64,000 bases of DNA from Labia minor (GCA_963082975.1 OY720350.1:18632910-18696909), one strand, 5' to 3'; counted from the stretch's first letter, positions 35,280 through 46,745 are shown. Numbers and translations are program-made. Notes: generated by a model not told the origin, from the sequence alone.

Positions 35280-35745
35280 ATAGAAAAAAATTATTTTTAA
35301 AAGTTTCTTCCTTTATCTTTTTCGAAATTGTTCATATGTATTATATGTTGCTAACTTGATTGATAAATATATTTCGTAATTTTATTCTAAAATATTATCA
35401 AAATAAGTATTTATAGTTTTTCGAAATTTTAAAATATTTGAAATCTAAAAAAAAAAAAAATTTTAATACAATATCATTAAAAAAATATATAAGTAAGGCA
35501 AATTCAATATGGATGATGTAGTTGGTAAATTTACTATTTTAAATTAGGAAAATATTAATAAAGTTGATTTTTCCTGAGGTTGAAACCAATACAATACAGA
35601 TCTATTTTTCTTTATAAATATTATCTATGGTGTGAATTTCAAAAAAATTCTAAAAGCGGTTTATTAAACTCAAAAATATACAAATATATATATGTATATA
35701 TACAATTTTGCTAGTATAATAAGATAAGATACCGGAATGTATCTA
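35280..35745 (+). repeat. family C repeat, 3' part (copy 4)
   Basis: TTCGTAATTTTATTCTAAAA, TTTTTCGAAATTTTAAAATA, AATACAATATCATTAAAAA and a GATGATGTAGTTGG block follow the order of copy 2. The end TACAATTTTGCTAGTATAAT then AAGATAAG matches the 3' end of the family. The 5' hairpin part is absent. Confidence 0.6.
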
Positions 35746-36545
35746 CAATAAATCCGATTACCTTTAAAAACATAAAATAGTAATTTAAATTTGTTTTGAT
35801 ATTCATTTGTAACCTCCCATCAGGTACTTATCTTTTCCAATGCTATATTTCTTTGCTGTGAACTTATTTGTCACTTGAAGATAATAAAAATCTCCCCTCT
35901 GCTGTGAATGTGAACTATGTTTTATAAATACAGGTGGCCCAGTAATGATCGTTAAATTTAAGTATAACTATTAATAAAAATACTTCCCGAATTAGATATT
36001 TTTGTGCACTTTTATGACTAGACTCAGTGCTGAGGGAAAAGTGTTAAATCATTAATGATTACTGTTGTTAATGTCAAATTAATCAGATAAAACAAATTTA
36101 GTTATTTTTTAATGACACATTAAAATTTAACACACAGATAATATTTAGTATTGTATACGGGTGGAATTAAATAAAAAATATTGAAAAATATTTATATTAG
36201 AATACTTAATAAACAACAGTTATAATTTTTATTATACTTGATGAATTGAAATATTTAATTTTTTTCATATATAGTCTGAGTTTAAAAAATGATTAATATA
36301 GCAATTTAGATAAAATTGTTAGTGATGAAATATTAGGTTAAAATAATTATGATAAAACAAATGATAAGAATAAAAAAAGAAAAAATATTATTTTAATCTC
36401 AATTATAAATACTTTTGTTCTTATCATATATTATTTTCAATTCATAAATAATTGTGAATAACAATTTTTTAATTTTTTGAATATCAATTTATTAATTCTG
36501 ATATAAAAATTATTGGAAATTGAAAAAAAATAAAATGAAAAAATT
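35746..36545. other. A/T-rich spacer
   Basis: A short mixed-composition patch at 35930-36050 (CAGGTGGCCCAGTAATGATC) could be an element end, but no partner was found. Confidence 0.45.
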
Positions 36546-36617
36546 AGGTTCCACCGAGATTTGAACTCGGATCGCTGGATTCAAAGTCCAGAGTGCTAAC
36601 CATTACACCATGGAACC
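36546..36617 (-). tRNA. tRNA-Gln (anticodon TTG)
   Basis: Read on the minus strand, a complete cloverleaf of 72 nt. The acceptor stem GGTTCCA pairs with TGGAACC. The D arm holds the A box TGGTGTAATGG. The anticodon stem CTGGA/TCCAG encloses CTTTGAA, so the anticodon is TTG. The T arm is CCGAG TTCAAAT CTCGG with a good B box. The discriminator is T, as in other metazoan tRNA-Gln genes, and CCA is not encoded. A T6 run a few bases downstream serves as pol III terminator. Appears intact and functional. Confidence 0.96.
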
Positions 36618-37055
36618 TTGTTATTTCTAGAATTCTGTCTGATCAATCTGCAATTTAATTTCTAATATTGACAATAAATTATACTTTTGATCAAAAAAAC
36701 AAAAAACAAATATAATTTAAACGTTTTTGTTAGTAAAAATTAAATTAAATTTATTAAAAAAAATTGAAAAATATTTTATCTTTTATATAATTTAATAAAT
36801 ACTATATCCATTATTTTATTTATTAATTGCATAAAATATAATATTTAGAGAGCTAAGAAAATTAATTTTGTTTTCAAACATGAATTTGATAAAAAATCAG
36901 TTAACATTAAAATTACATTTGTACATACAGTGTAGTAACTACAATAAATTGAATTATAAAACAAAATAAAATAATATTTAATTAAGCTAATATACATATA
37001 TATTTATATTTATCTAGGTATAAAGAATCTTCTGAGTCTATCTATTTCTATCTAT
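36618..37055. other. A/T-rich spacer
   Basis: Nothing recognised apart from the region upstream of the tRNA-Gln gene. Confidence 0.45.
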
Positions 37056-37184
37056 CTAGTTCTTGGCCGCAGCATTCTCATTTCTTCAAGTTTATAAGAT
37101 AAAATTTGTGGTATGAAATCTTAAAGTAAAATTAATTATCATAATTTTAGAACCTCTTTATATTTTATTTTTGTATTAATGAAT

Positions 37185-37460
37185 AATAGCAAAACGAGGA
37201 ATTGCATAATCTCTATGCATCCCCAGATATAGTTAGAATTATAAAATCCAGAAGGCTGCGATGGGCCGGTTTGGAAATGTAAGCTTGGAAGACCAAGGAC
37301 ACGGTCAATGCAGGAAGGGACATAAGAGAGATGGGAGAGGGTAAGAGTTGGATGGTTATGGCTCAGGATAGGGACACTTGGAGAATTGTGGTTGCAGCAA
37401 CCAGCCGAACATGGCCAAGAACTTTCGAGTTCCGTAAAGCCACAGAGATAGATTAATGAA
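37185..37460 (+). pseudogene. LINE family 1 fragment, RT C-terminal tail
   Basis: The plus strand reads NEELHNLYASPDIVRIIKSR then RLRWAGLEM, and in a shifted frame GEGKSWMVMAQDRDTWRIVV followed by AATSRTWPRTFEF. This is the RLRWxGHV...AQDRxxWR tail of RTE-like or R1-like reverse transcriptase ORFs. A stop and frameshifts break it. A few bases of the same repeat in the other direction lie at 37060-37092 (TTCTTGGCCGCAGCATTC), so two copies face each other. The long minus-strand frame here is a shadow. Confidence 0.72.
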
Positions 37461-38676
37461 TGATAAGAGATCATTCAAAAAATTCTAATATGATAAATAT
37501 TCTAATAAATAATTTTATTTATTTATATTATATCAATAAATGAAATAATCTAAAAAAATCATCATGCAACATAAGCGGAAAATCTTTCGGGCAAAGTACC
37601 AAAGTTTTTCCATCAGCAAATATAAAATACTACAATATTGTCTATTTTATGTTATTCTTACCTCTCCCTCCTCTTATGCACCAATCCTAAATAACAGATA
37701 AATAATAACAGCCGGGTATCCACTCAAAAACTTAATGTTCTTTTTATGAGTATTATTAAATACAAATATGTATTCAACTTTTGTGAATATTACATTTGTA
37801 TTTTTGTTTATATATTTTTTGTGTATAAATCGAAATAAATTATTAATAAATAAATAATTTTGTTTTTTTTTTCTTTATATGCGATTGTAAGTATTCATCC
37901 ACCTTTTCAATAGGCTTTTTTGCTTTATCGCTGTTCTTAAAAGCATCCGAGGGCAGCATAAACGGAATTGATTTGTTTCCGCTACCCTAAAAGAAAAAAA
38001 ATGAAGGAGAGAAAAGAGAGAAAGAGAGAGAAAACGAAATGGTTCATAACCAATTGAAAAAAGACGAGAGGTGGAGTTGTAACTAACGTAAAAATGAAAA
38101 TATTCAATAAAAAAAAAATTCGCTTATATTTTTTTTTTGACTAATGCGATTTAATTTTTAAGTATATGGCATATTTCTTGATTTCATATCTCATTCCATA
38201 CTCTCCCTATTCCGCCTTCTTCTAATGGCTCAATTTCAAGCGCCAATAAAAGAAGTCATAGTAATTGAAAAGGATATATAAAAATGGGATATATCTATCT
38301 GAAATAATTACTTAGTAGATTCTTTATTACATCCAACGTTTTATTCTTTGTAGTTTTAATAGCTATTTAATTACATTTTTTTTATTTACTCTATAATATT
38401 CGTTTTTATTATTATATACGTTCTAGTACTAACAATAAGTATTAAAAATAAAAATGGATTTTTAGAGCGTTATATGAAAAGATTTAATTTAGGTTTACAA
38501 AAAAACAATATTCAATCTACAGATTTGAAAATATGTAAATTTCAATTTATTATATGAATAAATAATTATTAATTATAAAGTAATTAATAAAACAAACAAG
38601 TTTAAAGTACTATTAAAATTTGAAAATAAATTTTTTAATTTTAAAAATTTTATATCATTTTAATTAATCTTTTTTT
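37461..38676. other. A/T-rich stretch with a small mixed patch
   Basis: A purine-rich GAGAAAGAGAGAGAAAACG tract at 38008-38036 and a short balanced patch at 38190-38260. No gene or element ends seen. Confidence 0.45.
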
Positions 38677-39171
38677 CCGACCGACGATAGTAAGTGAGGT
38701 ATTGTTTTCGCACCAACCAAATTTCACATGTGGAGATTTTTACATATCTCCACGAATCATGCATTTTCTTAACAGAAAAAAGTATTTTTAGCATGATGTC
38801 TGTCCGTCCGTCTGCTGTGTGTCCGTATTTTGATGAAATTTGGTATATTTACTTAATGCATCAGTATGATGAATTGATCAACTTTTGGTGTATATCCGGA
38901 AAACGGAAGTGGTCCTATTACCGATCGACGCTAGGTAGGGAAGGGTTATTTTCACACCAAATTTCACATAAGGAGATTTTTTTACATATCTCCACAAATC
39001 ATGCACTTTGTATTGGTTTTATTCTCGGAAAAAGCATTAGATTTTTCTTAATTTAAAATTATATGACGTCACCCAGCCCTTCATGACGTTACAGCGAGCT
39101 CCTCTTATAGATTATAAATAAAATAAAATTAAAAATATTTATGTTATAGCCATATCTGTTTTTTTAATATT
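38677..39171 (+). mobile_element. family B repeat, copy 2
   Basis: CCGACCGACGATAGTAAG opens it, as in copy 1. The GTGGAGAT/ATCTCCAC hairpin (38730-38755) is present, and a second GGAGA/TCTCC hairpin near 38971-38992 that has decayed in copy 1. The GTCC array is short here. The AATTATATGACGTCAC block is followed by CAGCCCTTCATGACGTTACA, a near duplication of TGACGT. The 120-codon open frame across it is not homologous to anything I recognise. Confidence 0.7.
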
Positions 39172-39434
39172 AGTTTAAAAAAATAAATAAAATAAATTGA
39201 ATTTAGAATTCACGTTTAAATATATAAAGTTTCTCACAACCACGAGAATTGAATGAATTGTATCAGATTTTATTGTGATAAATTCCGAAAGTGAAAGAAA
39301 TCCGGTGTCTGATACTAGTGCTAGCTAATTGGCAAGGTAAGCGTCTCGAAGGAGAAATCACTGCCCCTCACTGACACAAATTAGAATAACTAGATTTAGT
39401 TTGCTTATTATAGACGTTTGCTAATATATAACAA
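39172..39434. other. region upstream of tRNA-Val
   Basis: Mixed sequence at 39290-39370 and A/T-rich elsewhere. No recognisable upstream pol III element; arthropod tRNA genes rely on internal boxes. Confidence 0.4.
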
Positions 39435-39507
39435 GTTCTCGTGGTGTAGCGGTTATCACATCCGCCTAACACGCGGAAGGTCCCCGGTTCGATCCCGGGC
39501 GAGAACA
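39435..39507 (+). tRNA. tRNA-Val (anticodon AAC)
   Basis: A complete 73-nt cloverleaf. Acceptor GTTCTCG pairs with CGAGAAC, with A as discriminator. The D arm carries the A box TGGTGTAGCGG. The anticodon stem CCGC/GCGG encloses CTAACAC, giving anticodon AAC. The T arm CCCGG TTCGATC CCGGG holds a perfect B box. TTTTT begins directly after the gene and should terminate pol III. No intron, no CCA encoded. Appears intact. Confidence 0.97.
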
Positions 39508-39799
39508 TTTTTGATTCGTTATACTAGAATTTTATTTTTTTTTACGTCTAATAAAAACAAACAAGTATTCAGGTATCATATTTTAATAACTACACCAGAT
39601 AATAAAGCCAATTAAATTATTCATTCATTAAATTAGAATAATTTTAAAACATCATTCAATTTCATATCATATATATGAATTATAATATTATTATTTAAAA
39701 TTTAAATAAAAACTATGAAACCCCAAACAAGGAGAAAATTAGACTGAAATCTAAAAAGTAATGTTAGGTGAAAGTTTTATTATAGGGAACTTGAATTAA
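39508..39799. other. A/T-rich spacer
   Basis: Nothing recognised after the tRNA terminator. Confidence 0.4.
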
Positions 39800-39849
39800 T
39801 AATGAGAGTTTTTTTCCGAAATTTACGGATTTATTTTCAAATAATGGTT

Positions 39850-40235
39850 ACAAATATATTAATCAAAGTATTGTCCATCGCTGTCCACTACTTATTCCCA
39901 TCTTTATGGCAATTTTCGGATGCCAGCTCGAAAAAACGACCCGTCTTTTGAGGAAATCCAATCATCGACACCATTTTTGCATTGTTCATATGAAGTGAAC
40001 TTCTGCTGGGACAGACCATGTTTCATCGACCGGAACAAGTAATAGTCAGAAGGAGCAATGTCTGGAGAATACGGCGGGTGTGGTAGGTCTTCCCATTTCA
40101 GTATTTCTATGTAGGTTTTCACCGGTTTTGCAACATGTAGTCGAGCGTTGTCATGCTGCAAAATCACTTTGTCGTGCCTTTCTTCGAATTCCGTCCGTTT
40201 TTGCTTCAGTCGCCTGGCTTCAGCTCATATTTTTT
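39850..40235 (-). pseudogene. mariner transposase C-terminal half, truncated
   Basis: The minus-strand frame starts before the M at 40167, with RLKQKRTEFEERHDKVIL. It continues through QHDNARLHVAKPV, containing the second catalytic Asp, and HPPYSPDIAPSDYYLF, containing the third. Thirty-four residues separate the two, so this is the DD34D mariner type. The frame hits TAA after RKLP and again after RWE, then ends VVDSDGQYFD and a stop, so two premature stops interrupt the tail. The N-terminal half and 5' end are missing. A/T-rich sequence beyond 39850 probably contains the degraded 3' end. Confidence 0.85.
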
Positions 40236-40265
40236 TTTTGTATCGATAAACAAAATATAATCTAA

Positions 40266-40830
40266 TGTAGGACCCGAGATTATTTAATAATTAAATAAAG
40301 TAAAATAAAGATAAACACATAAAAATAAAACGTAAAATAAAAAGAAATTATTAATAAAATATTCTAATACCTATAATTATAATTCATAATATGGCTTCTT
40401 ATAACTTAACAGCACGTGAAACATCGAGCTTTCGCTCGACCATTTAAAAAAATGAATAAATAAATATAATTTAATAATTTAATAAAAAAAATAAACGCGT
40501 AAATATATAAAAAAACATATAAAATTAACTAATAGAAATTTATAAGAATTAACAAAAAATTAAACAACAGAACAGATTAAAAAATTGTTTTTAAAATATC
40601 ATAAATAAACTTACAAGAGAAATAAGATAACTTTAGATTTTTTTTTGGTGAAATAAAATATATTTCGTAATTTGATTCTAAAATATTATTAAAATAAATA
40701 TTTTTAATGTTATTTCGAAATTAAATTACAAAATTTAAAATATTTTAAATATAAAAAAATATTAATACATTTTCAATTAAAAAAGAATGGTAAGAGGCAA
40801 ATATGGATGAAGTATTTTATTTATTTTCAA
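40266..40830 (+). repeat. family C repeat, decayed (copy 5)
   Basis: The ACATCGAGCTTTCGCTCGAC hairpin at 40421-40440 and the block ATATTTCGTAATTTGATTCT (40660) through TTTCGAAATTAAATTAC, AAAAAATATTAATACATTTT and GGCAAATATGGATGAAG match the order of copy 2. Intervening sequence is worn. Confidence 0.5.
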
Positions 40831-41355
40831 TTTTAAAATTTATCTCCACACCAAGAGGATTAATTTGTGAATGTACTACTGGTTGTTGTCAGAGATAAAA
40901 TGAAAATATAAAATTCAATTAAAAAAAAAAGAATACAATTATAGTGTATGTAGAAAAAATTTGGAAAAGGAAGTATTAAGGCACTAAAGCTCCACCCCTT
41001 TAATAGGAACGCACCTGCTTATGAGTGATAATTTTATAGGAATTCCATAGAAATCTTTAAATTATAATTTTATTATATCTATAATTTCCATTGTGATAAA
41101 AAGGCGTAAAGAATTATTTTCATAAAATGTCTTCCAATTAAATGTTCTTTGATTCGTTTGTTGTGTTTAAGTGTATTCAATTATAAAAAAAGAATTAATC
41201 ATTAAGTAATAACAAAATGTTTAATTAATATAAATATAATTGAAATAAATTATGTATAAAAAATAAATTTTAACAATTTAGTTATATTCTTTAATTTCCC
41301 TGAACTCAAACAACATTTTTTGAAATTTCTAAAAACAATTTCTAATATACACATA
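40831..41355. other. A/T-rich spacer
   Basis: Nothing recognised. Confidence 0.4.
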
Positions 41356-41632
41356 GTAAGGTCGTTCTTATCCTTTTTGGCGATACAAACCAATTAACGT
41401 TGTAGGACCTAGGCATTAAAATTCTTAAACATGATTTTTTAATATTTCATATTTCAATATTTAATATTTTATTTCACATTGCATTTATAAATAAAATTAA
41501 TTTATTTAATGAAGTTAACCTACATTTCATTTTTAGTCTAAGCATATTTAAAAATTGCTCATTATTACGTTGGTTGCGCCCCTTTAGTTACGGCGCCCTT
41601 ATGCTGTAGCCAAAACAGCCCATAGGATTTAG
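41356..41632. mobile_element. worn hAT-like MITE
   Basis: GTCGTTCTTATCCTTTTTGG then CGATAC at the left, and GCGCCCCTTTAGTTACGGCG, CCCTTATGCTGTAGCC at the right, resemble the ends of the MITE at 22.7 kb. No target duplication could be made out, so boundaries are approximate. Confidence 0.35.
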
Positions 41633-42753
41633 TATGAGTCTGCACATATGTTATTATATATAACATATAACCAATAGGTACATTCATATAATTAAATCTC
41701 AATATTATTTTATTTAATTAAAATTCTTTTATATTTACAGTCAAAAAATATTAACATAAATATTCATCTCTAATATGATATTTTTAATTAATCAAAAAAA
41801 AACCTTATTTTAAATTTTAATTTTTTTTCTTTCGCCACATATAAAATTAATCAAATTATATCTTAAATATTTTATTAATCTAATAACATTAATTCGCATT
41901 AGCATCAATAATTTCAATTCCATATTATTAATAAAAATTATTTGAATTAAATGAAAGAAATTTTAGGCTCTCACATCTGATTATTATTTATAATGAGTTT
42001 TTTTTAGTCTTTTTTAAATAAATCATTTAATGAAATTTTAATTATTTATACACAATTGGTTCCTTATTTTGATTTTAACTATAATTTAATATATAGTAGT
42101 ATATATAACTACTAATTATTGTCATCGTTAAATATATTTTGATGTAATCTTATATCACTAATTTTAGATTGTACACATTTAAAATTTAAATCAAAGAAAA
42201 AATTCAATGCTTAATTAATTGGTGGTTCATTAGAGACAAATCATGTAAAAGTTTTACGCCTAAAATCTTTTGATTAATTTTGTAAAACGGAAGTCAACGT
42301 GACTTGAAGAATTCTTTAAAATACAAGTTAGCTAAGGGTTGAGTTCTAATTTGCATACAAAAAGATGGTGTCAAACAAGCGAGAACTTTTCCCCATTCTC
42401 CTTACACACATAAACATATATACAGACACATTCACCCGTCCATATTATGTAAGTGAGTGAATACACAGCGCTTAGTGTTACCCTTTATCACACGCTATTA
42501 TACCCCTCGTCGGATTCACTGTTCAAGGGATCCCCCAAAATGTGGTAAATAATAAATTATGAATCACCTCCCTTTTGTTCCATTTGTAACTTAAAGGGAA
42601 AAGTTCCAATTTGTAAATGACGAAAGAGCGAGAGAGAGAAAGAGCGATTAAATATATCATTTAAATAGTAAATTAATAAAAAATCGGATTAAAATTTTTA
42701 AATTTAGTAAATGGCCTAATAAATATAGAAACAGCCTAGATCCTCCTATGACT
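41633..42753. other. A/T-rich stretch with a mixed patch at 42290-42650
   Basis: The patch has single-copy-looking sequence and a purine-rich GAGCGAGAGAGAGAAAG tract. No gene or element recognised. Confidence 0.4.
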
Positions 42754-42761
42754 ATATGTAC

Positions 42762-44055
42762 TAGAGATGCAACGAATAGTCATTTGGCCGAATACCGAAT
42801 ACCGAATATTCGGCCAAAATGAAGGCCGAATATTCGGCTATTCGGCCGCCGAATAGTGAACTCATTTTTGCCTAGAAACAAAATTCTGTATATACTATAT
42901 GTACAATTATAGTACATTTCACAATTAAAAGTATCATTTTCTAAAAAAATATGCAAATTTTTATTTTTGAAAAGCATTATTTTACTCCAAAAAAGTATTC
43001 GGCTATATTCGGCCTAAAAATTGACCAAAAAAGAAGTATTTTTCATAGCAATATATCCTCATGATCAAAGTTTTGTAAATAAACTTTTTAAACAGTGTTC
43101 TGTTTCATTAGAATAATTATTTCATGGAACTTCTGAAGTAAATTAAGATAGAAATAATTCAAAATAAATCAAACCTAATAAATTAATTGTGGAATTGCTT
43201 CATTTCAGTAGAATCTTTAAGATGCTATCTTAAAGATGTACTCAGTATAATGTTTAAGCTGATACATTTTATGATATACACATGTAAATGAAATAAAAAT
43301 CTGCATACACTTAAAACTTCTTATATTTTATGACTGGGAAATTAAAGAAAATTGAATGGGGAAAAGGGATAATTTTGAGTAAATCTTAGGTGCTTAATTT
43401 TGATATATTACATATACATATATATAATAATTAATTAATAATTAATTTGTAATAAACAGTATCCTTCATTTAATTGTTTTTAATTTCTATAATAATTGGT
43501 TGTAATATTTATTTGAAATGAAATACTTGGTTGAAATATTTGAGAGTTATATATAATATTTATGTGAAAACTGACATCTTAGTTATTTATTCTATTGAAT
43601 TAAATATAATTAAAAAATCATTGCAAGCTTTCTTTTTTATTATAACAAGGCATAAGTATTAACCTTCCTATTTTGCTTAGAAAAATTAGAATTTGCTCGA
43701 AGACCAGTTTTGAATTGGATTAATTTTAAGTATTAGGCTAGCTTATTACAGATATTTTAGCACTTATTCATATAGATAAATGCTGTAATAGGATTCATAA
43801 TTTACAACTTTTATCTATAGGAATAAGTTCTTTTATAGAAAATGGTTGATAAAACCCATTTAGGGCATAAAAGAAAAACAAGTTAACTAACAATAAATAC
43901 ATTTCTACGTACCTGTAACTATAAATACGTTTGTAATGGTACTATTCGGCCTAAGGCCGAATAGTTGATTTGATATTCGGCCGAATCCGAATATTCGGCA
44001 GACAGGCCGAATAGGCCGAATATTCGGCTTCGGCCGAATATTCGTTGCATCTCTA
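42762..44055. mobile_element. hAT-type element (1.29 kb) with palindromic tandem ends
   Basis: Begins TAGAGATGCAACGAATAGTC and ends GAATATTCGTTGCATCTCTA, an inverted pair. ATATGTAC flanks both sides (42754-42761, 44056-44063). Each end carries several near-tandem GAATATTCGGCC units, themselves palindromic (GAATATTC), over about 80-110 bp. The A/T-rich middle has no transposase frame; minus-strand frames at either end are only the tandem units read through. Confidence 0.92.
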
Positions 44056-44063
44056 ATATGTAC

Positions 44064-44369
44064 TGTATGTATGTATGTATCACAGATGCTTTATGTGGCG
44101 CCTCTGGTGGCTCAGTTAAGAATAAATATAATATAAAAAAATAATACATACAAAGAATATTTATAATATATATTTAAATTTTTATTAGAGTTTCTAATAT
44201 TCAATAATATTAAAAGTAAAATCAATTTTAATTAAATTAAATTACTTCAAATTAATTAATATTTTTGTAGGTGTCAAAGAGGCGAAATAAAAAAAAAGAT
44301 ATGGGAATCAACGAAACGTACAAGAAATTTAAAAAAAAAATTGCATAAGTTAAACTATTTCTAAAAGGT
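44064..44369. other. spacer containing a CTCF-like word
   Basis: ATGTGGCGCCTCTGGTGGC at 44094-44112 is the exact reverse complement of a 19-mer at 53176-53194. The rest is A/T-rich. Confidence 0.5.
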
Positions 44370-44620
44370 AGCCCATTTTATTTAATTTTGTTTAATAGTT
44401 TTTTTTACCTAACATCTTCTATGTCCAAAAAAAGATAATATTCTACCCAAAAGTTTAAGTATATACATTGAATCCTGTCGTGGGGTCTTTTCACATAAAT
44501 TTTAAATAAATACAAAAAGATGTCAATGTTTTTATATTTATTGAATTAAAATGAATTAAAATGAATTAAAACCTTTTGCCAAATACTATTTAATACTTCG
44601 GGGGTACAGGGGGCAAAGGA
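44370..44620 (-). repeat. family D repeat, copy 2 (minus)
   Basis: Reversed, it reads GCCCCCTGTACCCCCGAAGT, CAAAAGGTTTTAATTCATTT, CCCCACGACAGGATTCAATG and TATATACTTAAACTTTTGGG, aligning with 52331-52520. It has an extra TTAATTCATT unit. The paired hairpin of the 5' end has decayed: GGGGGC survives, its partner arm does not. Confidence 0.65.
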
Positions 44621-44731
44621 TATTATATATTATTATTATTATTGTTATTGATAAAACAATTTAAACTATATGTATTAAGTAATAAATAAAGAAAAAGAAA
44701 TTGATTTTATGTGCAATAAGGTAAAAAATCA

Positions 44732-45326
44732 TTTTTACTATCTCGCCAGAGATAGTATTGCGATCACGAAAATTTTCGAGATTTTGATATTGTTATACGT
44801 TTTGAAGGTCTCTGAGAAATTTTCACTAAGGTTGAGAAAAATGTCTGTGTGTGTGTATGTTTGTAGACAAGATTACGCAAAAACGGTTTGAGCTAGAATC
44901 ATGAAATTTGGTATACGGACATTATTCAAAATTCCTAGTTTTCTATAAACTTTTGAGAAATGTAGCTCAAACGGAAGAGGGTCATTACCTACAACGTTTT
45001 GATTTTTTTTCCTCTAAAGTGACCATAAAAATAAAGATATATATTTGATAATTTTTCACATGATTAAAAATTTTATAAAACTGATATATATAAAATTTCA
45101 GCTTGATTGAATCGCTGAAAGTTCCGGAATTAATATTTTAACAGTGCAAATCAAGCGCCTACTCATGGCGTGGTGCCATTAACAAAGCGTCAAACACGCG
45201 CTGGTTTAATAAATATCATTTATTAATTTTAATTTATAATTTATAATTAATTAATTTGAATTTAAATATAATACATGTTATTTAATCCAATTCAAATTGC
45301 GAGATAGTCGAGTGGAGACACTCCAG
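44732..45326 (-). mobile_element. family A element, copy 4 (full length, minus)
   Basis: Reads in reverse from CTGGAGTGTCTCCACTCGAC (right end) to CTATCTCTGGCGAGATAGTA (left end). Internal blocks occur in the same order as other copies; the CACGTCACGTG block has decayed to CACGCCATGAGTAGG-like sequence. Both terminal hairpins are intact. Confidence 0.88.
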
Positions 45327-45635
45327 CTTATTTAAAATAAAAAAAACAAACAAATTATTAAATATCTTTATAAAATGTTAAATTACTGCTATTATTCCTT
45401 AAATCTTTGAGAATTTAGAACCTGCCCACAAAATTCAATCAAAAAAATTAATTTGGGAATACCATGAAGATATTATAGCTTTTATCGACAGACATTTTCA
45501 TAAAAATATTAGAAATAATTTTTAGAGCCTTTAAACGTATAGTAAATTCAAAATCTTATAGTTCATTTTTTTTATCATGATCGCAATACTTTAACACTGC
45601 AATCGTCGCGCTTGGAAAGTAAAAATATCTATAAA
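45327..45635. other. A/T-rich spacer with possible family A-like 3' variant
   Basis: ATGATCGCAATACTTTAACA then GGAAAGTAAAAATA at 45578-45629 resembles the family A 3' end (GTGATCGCAATACTATC...AGATAGTAAAAAT), but with ACTTT/AAAGT as stem arms. It may be a related family. Confidence 0.35.
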
Positions 45636-46100
45636 TCCGTCTATTATTGTTTATTCTCTTCATCTTTAGGGTTTTTATTATTTTTTCTTTTGCTTTTGCT
45701 TTTATTTCATTTTCTCTCTGGAGATCACAAATAATGGCTTTTTTATTCGCTCGGATTATTTTACGAAAATCGCTGCACTAAGTAATATTTTCTTTTCATT
45801 ACACCCGATTCAGTACAATTTTTGCCTTGATGTTAAGAAATCAAAGGCGACTTTTGTGTCAGTATTAGCTTAATCCTCCTGTCGTTTCAGTCTCACTCAT
45901 TTCGTTTCACTAATTGGTGAAGTTGCCAAGCATGGAAAAAAAAGCTTCCTTCACGGTTACACATCATAGAGGATCAGTAAATGGGGTGTGCGCCTTGAGT
46001 CTCGGCTGGCATAACAACGGAAACAGTTCTTCTCCATTGTTTCGTATGCTTTTTTTTATGATTACTAGAAAGAAGCTTCATTTTTGTTGATAATTGAAAG
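45636..46100. promoter_or_regulatory. mixed-composition island, possible non-coding regulatory DNA
   Basis: Single-copy-looking block with GCTCGGATTATTTTACG, GTCGTTTCAGTCTCACTC and GAGTCTCGGCTGGCATAAC. No long open frame or repeat match in the window. Confidence 0.3.
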
Positions 46101-46499
46101 ACTAAAAGTGGAATTGATTGAAAGAGAACGAGGTTCATTTTGTTCTAATCAAAATGAGAAAAATATCAAACGATTTTGAAATCTTTTATCTATTAGGAAA
46201 TAAAAAGTATTTTTTTTTAGTTAAAATCTACGAATTCGAATATGTTTAGATATATTACTTTGATATTTGATGATTATTAAATTTTTTTTTTTTGAATGAA
46301 ATAATAGACTATGTACAATAGAATCCGTGCAAAGGAAGAAAATAATAGTATTTTGTTGTTTTTTTTTTATATAAAATTAAAAAAATTATAGAGTAGAAAA
46401 AGTTTAACCTTTATAATTTATTTGATTTAAAATTTTCACAAGAAATTTAACTTGAATGATTTAAATTCAAATAATCATTTCTGTCAGAAGAAAGAAGAA

Positions 46500-46745
46500 T
46501 TTTTGACATTTTGTAGATTCTACGAAAGGACAACACCTATCATCATAAGTGGGGTAAAGATTGTTCTATGATCAATAGGATGGGTCATTTCAACCTTTAT
46601 CTTGATTAACTTAATCGGAGGCGCTACTTTTTATCAAGTAGCTTCCCGGAGGCTGAATGGACTTGTCTTATTAGCCCCAGTTAGATAAATTCATTTACCA
46701 GACCTGGGATTTGAAATCCGAGACCACGAAGGTATGAGTAAACTC
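46500..46745 (-). repeat. tRNA-derived SINE, family T copy 2 (minus)
   Basis: Reversed, it has GGATTTCAAATCCCAGGTCT (B-box-like), then CCGGGAAGCTACTTGATAAA, AAGTAGCG and GTGTTGTCCTTTCGTAGAAT. It matches copy 1 at 7.6 kb along the body. No open frame. Confidence 0.65.

Noticed and set aside
35930-36080. possible transposon end (CAGGTGGCCCAGTAATG)
   Set aside because: No partner end or target duplication found.
37139-37474. 111-codon minus-strand frame
   Set aside because: Antisense shadow of a LINE RT fragment that codes on the plus strand.
38694-39056. 120-codon open frame
   Set aside because: Lies entirely in family B repeat; the corresponding frame in the other copy is broken.
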